Shown piece after piece: positions 1 through 10,388 of a DNA stretch of 64,000 bases. The stretch is from a virus, in the IMG/VR virus record IMGVR_UViG_3300042308_001049, positions 62,001 to 126,000 of that record; one strand, given 5' to 3'. The notes beneath the pieces were generated by a model. It ran no database searches. It saw only the letters and a list, made by a program, of their open reading frames with translations, and was not told where the DNA came from. A program made the position numbers and the translations under genes. Position 1 is the first letter of the stretch, and every line of letters starts with the position of its first letter.

Positions 1-3000
1 TGATGAGTTTGGGGTTACTTCTTTAACTCCTTTAAGTAATCAGTTTTTTTGTATTCAATATGAGTATACTTCTAGTATTGATACTTTACTTAACCCATCA
101 AGTAGCCACTTTTCTTTAAATAGTTTAACTTCATCATTAGTAACCACAGCTTCCTTTAACTATACTAGTTCAGCAGGATTACCTATGCTGTCATATTTTC
201 AAATGACAGACCCAGTTTATAGTGGATCTTTAACTATTGTTAATAAAACTGATGCAAGTAAATTTGTAATTTTTGAATTTGATGGTTTTGTTAATAAAAC
301 ATCATTTGGAGAATTTCATTTTGTTTCATCTTCAAATAATACTAGACTCTCCTCTTCAGCTTTTATAACTGATATATTTACAGATGATACTCCTGTTTGT
401 ATAAGTTTAGATTTTTTTGGAGCTGGGGCAGGTGGGGGAGGTAGTGTAGGTCCACAAGGAGCACAGGGTGCACAGGGTGCCCAAGGTTCCCAAGGTACTC
501 AGGGTGCCCAAGGTCTACAAGGCGCCCAAGGCGCTCAAGGACTACAAGGTGCTCAAGGAGCACAAGGCGCAAATGGTTCACAAGGTGCACAAGGAGGAAC
601 AGGTGCCCAAGGCTCTCAAGGTCTACAAGGAGCACAAGGTGCTCAAGGAGATATAGGAGCCCAAGGTGCCCAAGGAACACAAGGTCTACAAGGAGCACAA
701 GGCGCTCAAGGAGACACAGGTGCTCAAGGAGCACAGGGTGCAACTGGTTCACAAGGTGCAACTGGTTCACAAGGCGCACAAGGAGACACAGGAGCTCAAG
801 GTGCACAAGGTGCTCAAGGAGATACAGGTGCCCAAGGCGCTCAAGGAGATATAGGAGCACAAGGTGCCCAAGGCGCTACAGGTGCCCAAGGAGGAACAGG
901 AGCACAAGGTGCAACAGGCGCTCAAGGCGCACAGGGTGCTATAGGTGCCCAAGGTACTCAGGGTTTACAAGGCGCTCAAGGTGCGCAGGGAGACATAGGA
1001 GCTCAAGGTGCACAAGGTAATACAGGTGCACAAGGTGCTCAAGGCGCTCAAGGTGCGCAGGGAGACATAGGAGCTCAAGGTGCACAAGGTAATACAGGTG
1101 CACAAGGTGCTCAAGGCGTGCAAGGTGCCCAAGGAGGAACAGGTGCACAAGGTGCTCAAGGTCTACAAGGCGCTCAAGGTGCTCAAGGCGCCCAAGGAGA
1201 CATAGGAGCTCAAGGCGCCCAAGGTGCTACAGGTGCTCAAGGTTTACAAGGCGCCCAAGGCGCCCAAGGAGACACAGGAGCACAAGGTGCTCAAGGTGCT
1301 CAAGGAGATACAGGTGCTCAAGGTTTACAAGGCGCCCAAGGAGACACAGGAGCACAAGGCGCACAAGGTTTACAAGGCGCTCAAGGCGCACAAGGTTTAC
1401 AAGGCGCTCAAGGCGCCCAAGGAGACATAGGAGCTCAAGGTGCTCAAGGTTTACAAGGCGCCCAAGGCGCCCAAGGAGACATAGGAGCTCAAGGCGCCCA
1501 AGGAGACATAGGAGCTCAAGGTGCTCAAGGTTTACAAGGCGCCCAAGGCGCCCAAGGAGACATAGGAGCTCAAGGCGCCCAAGGTTTACAAGGCGCTCAA
1601 GGTGCACAAGGTTTACAAGGTGCTCAAGGTGCTCAGGGAGCACAAGGTCTACAAGGAGCACAGGGCGCCCAAGGTGCACAAGGAGGAACAGGTGCTCAAG
1701 GTGCGCAGGGAGCACAAGGTCTACAAGGAGCACAGGGCGCCCAAGGTGCACAAGGAGGAACAGGTGCCCAAGGTGCTCAGGGAGCACAAGGAGCACAAGG
1801 TTTACAAGGAGCTCAAGGCGCTCAAGGAGCCACTGGTGCTCAAGGTGCACAGGGAGCTCAAGGTGCTCAAGGAGGAACAGGAGCTCAAGGTGCTCAAGGT
1901 TTACAAGGAGCACAGGGTGCACAGGGTGCGACAGGCTCCCAAGGTGCTCAGGGTGCTCAAGGTGCTCAAGGAGGAACAGGAGCACAAGGAGCACAAGGTT
2001 TACAAGGAGCTCAAGGCGCTCAAGGAGCCACTGGTGCTCAAGGTGCACAGGGAGCTCAAGGTGCTCAAGGAGGAACAGGAGCACAGGGTGCCCAAGGAGG
2101 AACAGGAGCACAAGGTGCACAGGGTGCTACAGGTGCCCAAGGAGCCCAGGGTGCTCAAGGTGCTCAAGGCACTACTGGACCTACAGGAGCCCAAGGTGCT
2201 ACTGGTAATCAACTTGATATTTACTACACTGGATCTCTTACTAGGGCAGATGTTGATTTTATAAATTTTGTAGATCAACTCTATGCTATACCATCAGGTT
2301 CAACTGGGGTTGAAGTAGGAATTAATCCTCCAGGATTAGATAAAGAAGTATATTTTAAATCAGGTAGTGAATGGCATGCTACTGCTAGTTTGTATTATGA
2401 TTATGATAATACTACTTTATATATCTCTAAAAGTTATGACTCAAGAGATCCCGGGGTATTAGGATTAATTGTAACTAGCTCTGAAGTAGGAGATGCCCAG
2501 TTTGTTAGGGTTGGGCCTCCTATAGGAAATGGTAGAAATAATTCATATGCTCAAATAGGAGGACTTGAGATTAATGGTGGTGGATTTATTGGAGGTAGAA
2601 CACCTAATAGCTCATCAGGAATTTGGGTAAATCTAAATAATGATGAAAGAATAACTATTCCTACTTCTATAAGCCCTTATTTAATAATAGGCAGTGATTA
2701 CGCTAGGTCTAGATTTATAAGTTTAGCTATTTCTGCCTCAGCAGGACTAGCTAGTTTAAATGACAAATGGTCGTTTGTAGCTGATTCTCAGTTTACTAAA
2801 CCTCGATTAATTACATCTGCTTCTTTAGCTATATCAAGCTCAGGACAAATATATGGACCTCATATATCTAATATTACTCAACCTCATTTAATTGGATTTA
2901 ATACATCCTCTGGAGAATGGACATATTTTTCTTCTTCCCTTTTACCTTTCTCTAATGTTAACATCTATAACTCAGATGGTTCTTTAACAGGAAATAGAAC

Positions 3001-5161
3001 TGCTGATTTAAACAGCTATAATCTATCATTTACCTCAAGTATAGCCACAATTTCTCCATCTAACCAACCTGTTTTATTCTTAAGTTCATCAGGAATAATT
3101 GGTATGGGAACTAATACTCCTGCTAGTAATCTCCATGTTTTAGGAACAGGATTTGGTAATTCTAATGTAGGTATTACTGTTACTTCTCAAGCACAAGAAA
3201 ATGAAGTATTCCTTTTACTATCCGAAGAAGGAGCTACAACTACTCAAGGTACAAGAATAACTTATGACTCTGATTCTAGTATAGCAGCTACATATTTTAA
3301 TAATATAAGAACTGTTGGTGGAAATGGTACTTCATTTGAATTCCAATCCGGTAATTATGGAAGTGGTACTCAATTAGTTACTTTCCGTAGAGATGGAAAA
3401 GTCGGATTAAAATACGATACAGCATATTTCAATGGCACACCACCAAATGCTTTATTATTTGTTTCAGGTAATATCCATGCTTTAATCCCTTCATCATCAC
3501 AATCTAATATATTAGGTTATAATACAACTACAGGATTATTTTCTTATTTTAGTACAGGATCTATAATAGCAACTGCTCCTAACATTTATAATAGTGATGG
3601 CACTTTAACAGGAAACAGAACTGTTTTAGCTATTGATGATATTCTAATGTTTAGATTATCAGGTAGTAGTGAATTTCATATATCAGATGGAGCTATAGCT
3701 GGACCTAATTCGTATGATTTCTTTATATCAGGTGGTGGGATATTTGCTCAAAATTTATTACCTAATATAACCACCCCTAATGTTGTAGGTTTTAACCTAA
3801 GTACAGGACGATTAACATATTATAGTACTAGTTCATTTGGTGGATCTGTTAATACTGGTTCTTTATTAGTAACCGGCTCTGTATCTAATGCTACTTTAAC
3901 ATTTACTAAAGGTAATGGAAGTACTTTCCCTCTAACTATAAATAATGTTAACAATGCTGTAAGTGCCTCATTTGCTACTACTGCTTCATTTGCTCCTAAT
4001 ATTTACAATTCAGATGGTACTCTAACAGGAAATAGAACAGTTAATTTCCCTTCTAATACTTTTCTAAAATTTAGAGCAAACAATCCAGGAGCTATATTCC
4101 AGGTAGATTCCTCAACTAGTGGTGATGTAATAATTACTAATTTACCTTCAGGCATTTCTAGTTCTTTACTAGCATATAATACTGCTACAGGTAAGGTAAT
4201 ATCTATGGCTACTAGTTCTATTCAAAATGTTGTTAGTGCTTCATTTGCAACTAGTGCCTCATTTGCAACTACAGCATCATTCGCTAATTTAGCTGCGTCT
4301 GTATCTCAATATTTCATTGAAGTAACAGATGAAGGAACTGATATAGGAGGCCCATTTACTACTCTTAACTTTACAGGTTCAGGGGTAATTGCTAGTAACG
4401 CTGGTGGGGGTGTAGTTGATATCTTTGTAGCCTCCTCTGGTAGTGGTGGTGGAGGTACACCTGGAGGATCGGATGGTCAAATACAGTATAATAATGGAGG
4501 ATCATTTGGGGGAGCTATTTCAATGTCATATGATGATGTTAATAGTAGAGTAGGTATTGGTACTTCATTCCCTGGACATACTTTAACAGTAGTTGGTGCT
4601 ATCTCTATTACAGGATCTAACTTAAATTCTACATCTTTAAGATTCCAGGATACAGGAGGAACTTCTAGAAATGCTATGTTTGTAAGTTCTTCAAACTGGT
4701 TAACTGTAGGTAATATTAATTATACAGGTGTAGATTTAATAAAAAGTGCTAGAATTAGTGGATCTCTTTTTGACTCAAATAATAGCTCAGGTAGTGCTAA
4801 TCAAGTACTTACTTCAACAGCTACTGGTATAGCTTGGGCTACCGGAGGTGGGGGTAGTGTATCAGGTTCACAATATTTTATCCCATACTTCAGTTCATCT
4901 ACAGTACTTGGAGATACAACAAACTATTTTGAACCTTCATTTGGATTTACAGCATTTAACGGAAATACTCCCAGATCAGTTGTAGACATAGACAATACAG
5001 CAGAACCTGCTAATGGTTTTAGAATTAGAGAACCTTACACTCCTACAGGTAATAGCGATAGTAATGGCTTCCAGGGACAGATAACTTGGGATGAAGATTA
5101 TTTATATGTTAAAACCGCTGCTAATGGTTGGAAACGAGTTCTATTAGATGGTTCTTTCTAA
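1..5161 (+). CDS. Giant collagen-like tail fibre protein (5' partial)
   Basis: The reading frame is open from base 2, before the first visible ATG at 185, so the true start lies upstream of the window. About 1,720 residues are visible: a non-repetitive N-terminal part, a long Gly-x-y collagen-like block (bases 449-2209, mostly GAQ, GLQ, GDI, GDT, GGT triplets), then about 980 residues of Ser/Thr/Gly-rich beta-type sequence. The last part holds at least three copies of NSDG(S/T)LTGNRT (near 2970, 3592 and 4009) and [10 protein letters not shown] linkers, and ends in a short motif with [10 protein letters not shown]. Collagen-like blocks in phage fibres are known to trimerise. No S74-type chaperone is seen at its end, unlike the second giant fibre. 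Role as a trimeric adsorption or side fibre is inferred. Confidence 0.85.
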   Translation, partial: DEFGVTSLTPLSNQFFCIQYEYTSSIDTLLNPSSSHFSLNSLTSSLVTTASFNYTSSAGLPMLSYFQMTDPVYSGSLTIVNKTDASKFVIFEFDGFVNKTSFGEFHFVSSSNNTRLSSSAFITDIFTDDTPVCISLDFFGAGAGGGGSVGPQGAQGAQGAQGSQGTQGAQGLQGAQGAQGLQGAQGAQGANGSQGAQGGTGAQGSQGLQGAQGAQGDIGAQGAQGTQGLQGAQGAQGDTGAQGAQGATGSQGATGSQGAQGDTGAQGAQGAQGDTGAQGAQGDIGAQGAQGATGAQGGTGAQGATGAQGAQGAIGAQGTQGLQGAQGAQGDIGAQGAQGNTGAQGAQGAQGAQGDIGAQGAQGNTGAQGAQGVQGAQGGTGAQGAQGLQGAQGAQGAQGDIGAQGAQGATGAQGLQGAQGAQGDTGAQGAQGAQGDTGAQGLQGAQGDTGAQGAQGLQGAQGAQGLQGAQGAQGDIGAQGAQGLQGAQGAQGDIGAQGAQGDIGAQGAQGLQGAQGAQGDIGAQGAQGLQGAQGAQGLQGAQGAQGAQGLQGAQGAQGAQGGTGAQGAQGAQGLQGAQGAQGAQGGTGAQGAQGAQGAQGLQGAQGAQGATGAQGAQGAQGAQGGTGAQGAQGLQGAQGAQGATGSQGAQGAQGAQGGTGAQGAQGLQGAQGAQGATGAQGAQGAQGAQGGTGAQGAQGGTGAQGAQGATGAQGAQGAQGAQGTTGPTGAQGATGNQLDIYYTGSLTRADVDFINFVDQLYAIPSGSTGVEVGINPPGLDKEVYFKSGSEWHATASLYYDYDNTTLYISKSYDSRDPGVLGLIVTSSEVGDAQFVRVGPPIGNGRNNSYAQIGGLEINGGGFIGGRTPNSSSGIWVNLNNDERITIPTSISPYLIIGSDYARSRFISLAISASAGLASLNDKWSFVADSQFTKPRLITSASLAISSSGQIYGPHISNITQPHLIGFNTSSGEWTYFSSSLLPFSNVNIYNSDGSLTGNRTADLNSYNLSFTSSIATISPSNQPVLFLSSSGIIGMGTNTPASNLHVLGTGFGNSNVGITVTSQAQENEVFLLLSEEGATTTQGTRITYDSDSSIAATYFNNIRTVGGNGTSFEFQSGNYGSGTQLVTFRRDGKVGLKYDTAYFNGTPPNALLFVSGNIHALIPSSSQSNILGYNTTTGLFSYFSTGSIIATAPNIYNSDGTLTGNRTVLAIDDILMFRLSGSSEFHISDGAIAGPNSYDFFISGGGIFAQNLLPNITTPNVVGFNLSTGRLTYYSTSSFGGSVNTGSLLVTGSVSNATLTFTKGNGSTFPLTINNVNNAVSASFATTASFAPNIYNSDGTLTGNRTVNFPSNTFLKFRANNPGAIFQVDSSTSGDVIITNLPSGISSSLLAYNTATGKVISMATSSIQNVVSASFATSASFATTASFANLAASVSQYFIEVTDEGTDIGGPFTTLNFTGSGVIASNAGGGVVDIFVASSGSGGGGTPGGSDGQIQYNNGGSFGGAISMSYDDVNSRVGIGTSFPGHTLTVVGAISITGSNLNSTSLRFQDTGGTSRNAMFVSSSNWLTVGNINYTGVDLIKSARISGSLFDSNNSSGSANQVLTSTATGIAWATGGGGSVSGSQYFIPYFSSSTVLGDTTNYFEPSFGFTAFNGNTPRSVVDIDNTAEPANGFRIREPYTPTGNSDSNGFQGQITWDEDYLYVKTAANGWKRVLLDGSF
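449..2209 (+). repeat. Collagen-like Gly-x-y triplet repeat block 1
   Basis: Nearly 590 uninterrupted Gly-x-y triplets encoded by 9- and 18-base near-repeats of the type ggtgctcaa/ggcgcccaa. Gln dominates the third position, and longer units (for example the stretch ending [15 protein letters not shown]) occur in near-identical tandem copies around 975-1110 and 1430-1590. Long open frames on the other strand and in other frames here are by-products of the repeat. Confidence 0.95.
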
Positions 5162-5193
5162 TTTAAACGTGCCACTAATTTTTTCTTTTTGTA

Positions 5194-5201
5194 TATTTAT
5201 A
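5194..5201 (+). promoter_or_regulatory. TATTTATA junction motif
   Basis: Exact octamer, 24 bases upstream of the ATG at 5226. Proposed late-transcription signal by recurrence (see findings). Confidence 0.45.
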
Positions 5202-5225
5202 ACAAAACCTAGACTTTAAACAACA

Positions 5226-5879
5226 ATGGGATATTTAAATAACGCAGTAGTAACAGTAGATGCTATCTTAACAGATAAGGGTAGAGAGTTACTTGCTAAA
5301 AATGACGGTACATTCCGTATTACTCAATTTGCTTTATCTGATGATGAGATTGATTATACTCTTTATAATCCAACCAATCCTTCAGGTTCAGCTTATTATG
5401 GTCAAGCAATTGAAAACATGCCTCTTCTAGAAGCATTTCCACTTGTAACTCAAGAAATGAAGTATGTGTTGACTACACTACCACGTGGAACTTCCAAAAT
5501 GCCAGTACTAGATTTGGGATACGCGGCAATTACTCTAAAACAAGGTGCTTCACTTGCTATTACACCTGAAACATTAAATTATTTAGGTGGTAATGCTACA
5601 TTTGAGTCTTCAGGTTATACAGCTACTATTTCAGATGTTAGAACATTAAGTCAATTTAATGGTGTAGGCATCAATACTCCAGATGCAACTGCTTTAAATC
5701 AAACTACAACAGTTGGTACTAACGTATCTAAAACAGTAATTGGTACTACAATCAACTTAACTGCAACTACTGTAAATACATTATTTGGTTCAAACAATAT
5801 TTTACAAGCTACTTTAACAGTAGTAGGTAGAGATTCAGGTGCTCGTTTAACAATCCCAGTAACTATTACAAAACAATAA
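5226..5879 (+). CDS. Putative virion structural protein, 217 aa
   Basis: Opens with MGYLNNAVVTVDAILTDKGR and is rich in Thr, Asn and beta-branched residues, like a secreted or virion beta-sheet protein. The N-terminal third has a conserved-looking segment around TDKGRELLAKNDG and FALSDDEIDY; the C-terminal third looks like an Ig-like or beta-sandwich domain (many V-T-x-T alternations, ending in VTITKQ). It lies between the giant fibre and two further structural-type genes, and so is probably a tail, baseplate or fibre-attachment component. No T4 counterpart is recognised. Confidence 0.6.
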   Translation: MGYLNNAVVTVDAILTDKGRELLAKNDGTFRITQFALSDDEIDYTLYNPTNPSGSAYYGQAIENMPLLEAFPLVTQEMKYVLTTLPRGTSKMPVLDLGYAAITLKQGASLAITPETLNYLGGNATFESSGYTATISDVRTLSQFNGVGINTPDATALNQTTTVGTNVSKTVIGTTINLTATTVNTLFGSNNILQATLTVVGRDSGARLTIPVTITKQ

Positions 5880-5888
5880 GATTAAGAT

Positions 5889-6902
5889 ATGTCATTCAAA
5901 AGATTAACCCCATCCGATTTCTTAGTCTCAGCTGACTCAGTTACAGCACCTTGTTGGACAAATAATGTTTATAACTTAACTACATTTTTTACTAGTTCAG
6001 TTCAAGTAAACAGTTCACAGGGTAGCTATGTTTTAGCAACTTACCAAACTGCGTCTACTTTAGATACAGCTGCCATCCAATTTTATGTTGGGTACGCTAA
6101 TGCTGTAGGTTCAGGCTCGGTACCATACGATGCAAATGTTGTAGGGTATTCACCATCTAAAACTTTATATGGTCAATATCGTAATTTACTTTTAGAAGAT
6201 GAAAACTCTTCATTTATATTTGGTAATGTTACCCAATCAGCCTTCCATATTATTTCTGTAGAAAGAGCAAATTATAAACAATCTCTTTTTCCAGGTTCAC
6301 TTAATTTAACTTTAACTAAAAGTGGTACTACACTTAAATTAACAGATAATAGTAATGATGTTTCTGTAGTACCTTATGTTAATGGAACCCGTGTTTACCA
6401 AATCGTATCAGGATCTAATGGTTCAGCTTATACTGGAACAGGGTACTCAACTAACTCAGGTTCATATGGTTGGTTTATTCCTGATATGGGAACTATCCTA
6501 TTGAACTCTGCCGCTTTAGCAGTTGCAGGTGGTGCTGGGGGTGGTATTGGTTTAACAGTCACTACTACTAATTCAAATAATACTGCTAACTATGAAGCTT
6601 TATTTGATGCTATTCAAACTGGTGCTTCATTCACTTTAAACTCTCAAGAAAATATCACCTCAGATTATGTGTTTATAAGACCACAGAATGCTGAGTTTAA
6701 TTATACAACTAATCCATCATTTATCTCAGGTTCAACTGGTGAGGTGATTTATTCATCATTTATAAACAATCCACAAACATATATTACAACTGTAGGTTTA
6801 TATAATGATGCAAATGAGTTGTTAGCTGTAGCTAAATTATCTAGACCACTAGTTAAAGACTTCACTAAAGAAGCCCTTATTAGAGTAAAGTTAGACTTCT
6901 AA
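5889..6902 (+). CDS. Putative virion protein, paralogue 1 of a tandem pair, 337 aa
   Basis: Begins 10 bases after the previous stop. Its last 40 residues (TTVGLYNDANELLAVAKLSRPL) match the end of the next gene's product (TTVGLYDELQNLLAVGKLAQPL), and both have a short N-terminal stretch of the form (F/W)K-x-(F/L)-x-(P/A)SD. A Gly-rich loop (AVAGGAGGGIG, about residue 215) sits in the middle. The conserved C-terminal module, shared with its neighbour, looks like an assembly interface of a baseplate or tail structural protein. Function is inferred from location only. Confidence 0.6.
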   Translation: MSFKRLTPSDFLVSADSVTAPCWTNNVYNLTTFFTSSVQVNSSQGSYVLATYQTASTLDTAAIQFYVGYANAVGSGSVPYDANVVGYSPSKTLYGQYRNLLLEDENSSFIFGNVTQSAFHIISVERANYKQSLFPGSLNLTLTKSGTTLKLTDNSNDVSVVPYVNGTRVYQIVSGSNGSAYTGTGYSTNSGSYGWFIPDMGTILLNSAALAVAGGAGGGIGLTVTTTNSNNTANYEALFDAIQTGASFTLNSQENITSDYVFIRPQNAEFNYTTNPSFISGSTGEVIYSSFINNPQTYITTVGLYNDANELLAVAKLSRPLVKDFTKEALIRVKLDF

Positions 6903-6906
6903 ATGA

Positions 6907-7902
6907 ATGAGTGCTTGGAAACAATTTTTAGCCTCTGATATAATTGTTACACCGTTTACGGTTAACAAAGGTTTTGATTTTCCTTATTCACAATGGGCAA
7001 CTGGGTCTGATGGGCAGTTAGTTGGTATTGATAGATTTTTAGGTATAAATGTTAATTGGTTTGAGGATAAATCAACTACAGGTACTTTATCTACTGAATA
7101 CCAGGCTTTAATTTACCAATCAGCTAAACAATTATATTATAGTAATTTTATATCTTCTAGTACAGGAGATAATGTAGCTCAACCTGTATTATTTCTTGGT
7201 TCTAATCCAAGTGGAGATGTTTTAATTGGTGATGTACAAAGCCCACTATATGATAATTTTCTACCTAGTACTTTAATTCCAACTCGTTTTTTCCCTACAG
7301 CTTCAGGAGCCACTATAGGAGTTATCTCTATACCATCTAAACTATATGGTGATTACATAGTACCTAATACTTTTAGATTTACCTCAGCTAGTGTTTCTTT
7401 AATAGATGATGGAGAAGGTAATATTATAGTTGAAACTAACGGATCTAATTTTGGTAATATTATATATAGCCAAGGAATTATTATTTTAACCAATTCAGCT
7501 TCATATGCTGAAGGTAGTGGAGGTGGAGCTACTTTTGAGGGATATGGGTTTGATGAGTATGGAGTAAATGTTTATGGAGCAGGAGATGCTGTTCCATCTA
7601 TTACAAGTTTTTTAACTTCAACTAATGTCACTTGTTCTTTTTCAAGCTCAATAACTATTTATGAAGCGCAATATAAATGTACTATAAGAGAAAACGAATT
7701 TAATTTTACTTTAAATTCATCAGCTAGAGATAGTAATGGTAATTTAAATAGTAATGTAGCTGGTCCATTTTTCTCACCATATGTCACAACAGTAGGGTTA
7801 TATGATGAATTACAAAATTTATTAGCTGTAGGTAAATTAGCTCAACCATTACCAACTTCTAATACAACAGATTTAACAATTTTAGTAAATATAGATAAAT
7901 AA
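6907..7902 (+). CDS. Putative virion protein, paralogue 2 of a tandem pair, 331 aa
   Basis: Paralogue of the preceding product, clearest over the last 40 residues and the short N-terminus. The middle is divergent and holds a Gly/Glu-rich stretch (EGSGGGATFEGYGFDEYG). No signal peptide or membrane segment. Four bases separate it from the upstream stop, indicating translation in one operon. Possibly a heteromeric partner of its neighbour in the tail or baseplate; the role is not established. Confidence 0.6.
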   Translation: MSAWKQFLASDIIVTPFTVNKGFDFPYSQWATGSDGQLVGIDRFLGINVNWFEDKSTTGTLSTEYQALIYQSAKQLYYSNFISSSTGDNVAQPVLFLGSNPSGDVLIGDVQSPLYDNFLPSTLIPTRFFPTASGATIGVISIPSKLYGDYIVPNTFRFTSASVSLIDDGEGNIIVETNGSNFGNIIYSQGIIILTNSASYAEGSGGGATFEGYGFDEYGVNVYGAGDAVPSITSFLTSTNVTCSFSSSITIYEAQYKCTIRENEFNFTLNSSARDSNGNLNSNVAGPFFSPYVTTVGLYDELQNLLAVGKLAQPLPTSNTTDLTILVNIDK

Positions 7903-7903
7903 A

Positions 7904-8968
7904 ATGGCTCAAGTACTATCAAAAACTGGAATAACAACTTCAAATACTATTGAAGCCTGGCATGTTTCTCAATCAATAGATGCGTTTACAGGTGTGGCTG
8001 CTTATGATATTTCATTAAGTGGTAGTTTAGCTGTTACAGGATCTATTATAGCAACCCGAAGTGTTTTAGGGGCATTTACTGGGTCGTTTATGGGTAATTT
8101 GAGTGGTACTGCATTATTAGCCACAACAGCTTCATATGCTTTAACTTCGTCATTTGGGTCTACTTCTATAAGTGCTTCATATGCTTTAACATCGTCATTT
8201 GGGTTTACTTCTATAAGTGCTTCATATGCTCAAACTGCCTCATATGTTTTAAATGCTGTAAGTGCTTCATTTGCAACCTCAGCTTCTAGAGCAATTTCTT
8301 CTTCTTTCGCTACTACAGCGTCATTCGCTAGAGTCTTCCCTTACACCGGCTCAGCTATAATTTCAGGAGGATTAGAGGTTTATGGTAATTCTTTAATAAA
8401 TGGAGTTAATGTAGGTCTTAAAAATGTTTCAAGTACTCAATTAGGTAATGCTGCTTTATTCTCCCTAACTTCAGGAGATGGTAATACTGGTGTAGGATAT
8501 CAAGCTGGGAATAACCTTCAAGGAGGAGGTGGTAATACCGTTATAGGAGACTCAGCTTTACTTCAAGCATTTTCTGCAGATAATAATACAGCTATAGGAT
8601 TCTATTCTCTTTATAATATAACTACAGGAACTGGTAACATTGGTATAGGAGTAAATAACGGTTTCAATAATGATACTGGTAATTACAATATCTACATTGG
8701 TAACGAAGTATATGGTGTTTCTAATGAATCTAATAAATTAAGAATTCATAATTCTGTTTCCAACGTGACCAATCCTCTTATCTTAGGTGATTTCTCAACT
8801 AGAGATTTAACTATAAATGGAGACTTAATAGTATCAGGTTCACAAGTATTAACTTTAGTACCAACCCATCCACTCCCAACAGGTATTGCTACAGGGTCAT
8901 TTGCTGTGTCAGCAAGTATTCCTCCAAGACCATATATGTGGGATGGATCATCTTGGTATGCTTTATAA
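7904..8968 (+). CDS. Fibre protein with SASF linkers and YadA-head-like repeats, 354 aa
   Basis: Residues about 60-150 contain successive S-A-S-(F/Y)-A-x-(T/S) units ([31 protein letters not shown]). The same linker is found in the giant fibres. It is followed by PYTGSAIISGGLEV, also present in the product starting at 45001. Residues about 190-280 carry NT(G/A)(V/I)G-x-x-A/S repeats resembling the left-handed beta-roll head of trimeric adhesins. The C-terminus ends in a compact WDGSSWYAL motif. Starts one base after the previous stop. A trimeric fibre or fibre tip is likely. Confidence 0.7.
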   Translation: MAQVLSKTGITTSNTIEAWHVSQSIDAFTGVAAYDISLSGSLAVTGSIIATRSVLGAFTGSFMGNLSGTALLATTASYALTSSFGSTSISASYALTSSFGFTSISASYAQTASYVLNAVSASFATSASRAISSSFATTASFARVFPYTGSAIISGGLEVYGNSLINGVNVGLKNVSSTQLGNAALFSLTSGDGNTGVGYQAGNNLQGGGGNTVIGDSALLQAFSADNNTAIGFYSLYNITTGTGNIGIGVNNGFNNDTGNYNIYIGNEVYGVSNESNKLRIHNSVSNVTNPLILGDFSTRDLTINGDLIVSGSQVLTLVPTHPLPTGIATGSFAVSASIPPRPYMWDGSSWYAL

Positions 8969-8971
8969 ATA
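8964..8971 (+). promoter_or_regulatory. TATAAATA box (T4 late-promoter-like) before the nuclease gene
   Basis: Exact match to the T4 late promoter core on the + strand, overlapping the stop codon of the upstream gene and 6 bases before the ATG at 8978. It is the only gene-junction occurrence in this orientation that I noticed; the other junctions carry its reverse complement. Confidence 0.3.
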
Positions 8972-8977
8972 ATTTTT

Positions 8978-9418
8978 ATGTGGTTATATAATGATAAAGA
9001 AGTATCCTGCCTAGATGATTTCCCAGTAGATACTTATGGTTTTATTTATAGAGTCACCCACAAACCAAGTGGGATGTCCTATATTGGTAAAAAATCGCTA
9101 CACCATAACGTAAAGAAAAAACTCACTAAAAAACAACTCGCTGAACAAACTGGTAGAGGTAGAAAACCTACTACTGAGGTGGTTCAGAAGGAAAGTGATT
9201 GGAAAACCTACTACGGCTCAGCTAAACCTATCCTAGAACTGATAAAAGGTGGAAGACAAGATGAGTTTGAAAGAACTATCTTACATTTGGTTCCAAATAA
9301 AAAATTATTAACTTACTATGAATGTAAGTATTTGTTTACATATGGTGTGTTAGAAAACCCATATGATTTCTATAACGATAATATTTTAGGTAAGTTTTTT
9401 ACAAAAGATTTTGCTTAG
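8978..9418 (+). CDS. GIY-YIG-type nuclease, 146 aa
   Basis: The N-terminal half has the spacing of a GIY-YIG nuclease: GFIYRVTH, then SGMSYIGKK, followed by a basic stretch and WKTYYGSAKPI, as in T4 Seg-like and related phage endonucleases. A later YYECKYLF segment fits the C-terminal part of the domain. There is no obvious DNA-binding NUMOD extension, so it may be a stand-alone nuclease rather than a full homing endonuclease. It lies between fibre genes and replication genes, a place where free-standing endonuclease genes often sit. Confidence 0.6.
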   Translation: MWLYNDKEVSCLDDFPVDTYGFIYRVTHKPSGMSYIGKKSLHHNVKKKLTKKQLAEQTGRGRKPTTEVVQKESDWKTYYGSAKPILELIKGGRQDEFERTILHLVPNKKLLTYYECKYLFTYGVLENPYDFYNDNILGKFFTKDFA

Positions 9419-9428
9419 TTTTGCTTAG
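9409..9428 (+). repeat. Tandem 10-base repeat at the nuclease gene stop
   Basis: The decamer TTTTGCTTAG occurs twice in tandem, the first copy providing the stop codon of the upstream gene. Likely a small slippage duplication. Confidence 0.7.
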
Positions 9429-9455
9429 TAGGATATTTTTCGTATCTTACCGCGT

Positions 9456-10388
9456 ATGATAAATCAGCTAGTAGCAAACTTAGTTAACTCAGTCTTAGGA
9501 CATGGTAAGCCAACCGCTCGTGGTAACCAGGCTCATACCTGCCCATTCTGTCATCATCATAAACCTAAACTAGAAATTAACCTAGATGAAAATGCCACTC
9601 ACTATCAAAAGTGGCATTGTTGGGCTTGTAATAAAAAAGGAAGTAAACTACTTAGCCTATTTAAAGCAATTGATGCCTCTATAGATAAGATAGAGGAACT
9701 AAAGTCCCTAGTTGGGTCCGGGTTTAGGATTGTAACCCAAGAACAAAAGACTGATCTTAAATTACCAGAAGAATTTAAACCGTTATCTGAGATTACAGAA
9801 AATGATATTGTAGGTAGACATGCTTTAGCTTATCTAAAAAAACGAGGCGTTAGTAAACACGATATACTCAAGTACAATATAGGATATTGTGACGGTGGTG
9901 CCTTTGATAAGATGATCGTTATACCATCGTATAATAACAAAGGTAAATTGAATTACTATGTGGCTCGTAATTTCAATCCTAACTCTAAGGTAAAATATAA
10001 GAACCCAGCACTAAGTAAAAACATTATACCTTTTGAACTATATATTAACTGGTCTTCACCTCTTATCTTATGTGAGGGACCATTTGATGCTTTAGCCATC
10101 AAACGAAATGCTATCCCATTATTAGGAAAACACATCCAGGATAGCTTAATGAAAAAAATTGTAACATCAACTGTGAAGCAAATCTATATTGCTTTAGATA
10201 AGGATGCTATGAAAGATGCTTTACGTTTTGCTGAGTTGTTATTAAATGAGGGTAAAGAAGTTTACCTTGTAGATTTGGATGAAAAGGATCCAAGCGAGAT
10301 GGGCTTTACCCACTTTACAAACCTTATTCAAAACACTCAGCCTTTAAATCAGTATAACTTAATGTCTAAAAAATTACAATTAGTATGA
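9456..10388 (+). CDS. DNA primase (DnaG/T4 gp61 type), 310 aa
   Basis: An N-terminal zinc finger is visible: C29-x2-C32 followed by C55-x2-C58 (CPFC ... CWAC). The TOPRIM domain follows, with its Glu in LILCEGPFDALA (about residues 203-214) and the acidic motif in YIALDKDAMKDA (about 242-253), then DEKDPSEMG. This is the architecture of DnaG-family primases, which make RNA primers for lagging-strand synthesis; length is close to T4 gp61 (about 340). The neighbouring RecB-like nuclease overlaps it by 4 bases (ATGAG), so the two are translationally coupled. Confidence 0.85.
   Translation: MINQLVANLVNSVLGHGKPTARGNQAHTCPFCHHHKPKLEINLDENATHYQKWHCWACNKKGSKLLSLFKAIDASIDKIEELKSLVGSGFRIVTQEQKTDLKLPEEFKPLSEITENDIVGRHALAYLKKRGVSKHDILKYNIGYCDGGAFDKMIVIPSYNNKGKLNYYVARNFNPNSKVKYKNPALSKNIIPFELYINWSSPLILCEGPFDALAIKRNAIPLLGKHIQDSLMKKIVTSTVKQIYIALDKDAMKDALRFAELLLNEGKEVYLVDLDEKDPSEMGFTHFTNLIQNTQPLNQYNLMSKKLQLV

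Noticed and set aside
378-2278. Many long open frames on the minus strand and in other + frames
   Set aside because: They lie over the collagen-like repeat and have the Leu/His/Lys-biased composition expected from reading GGNGCNCAR repeats in the wrong frame.
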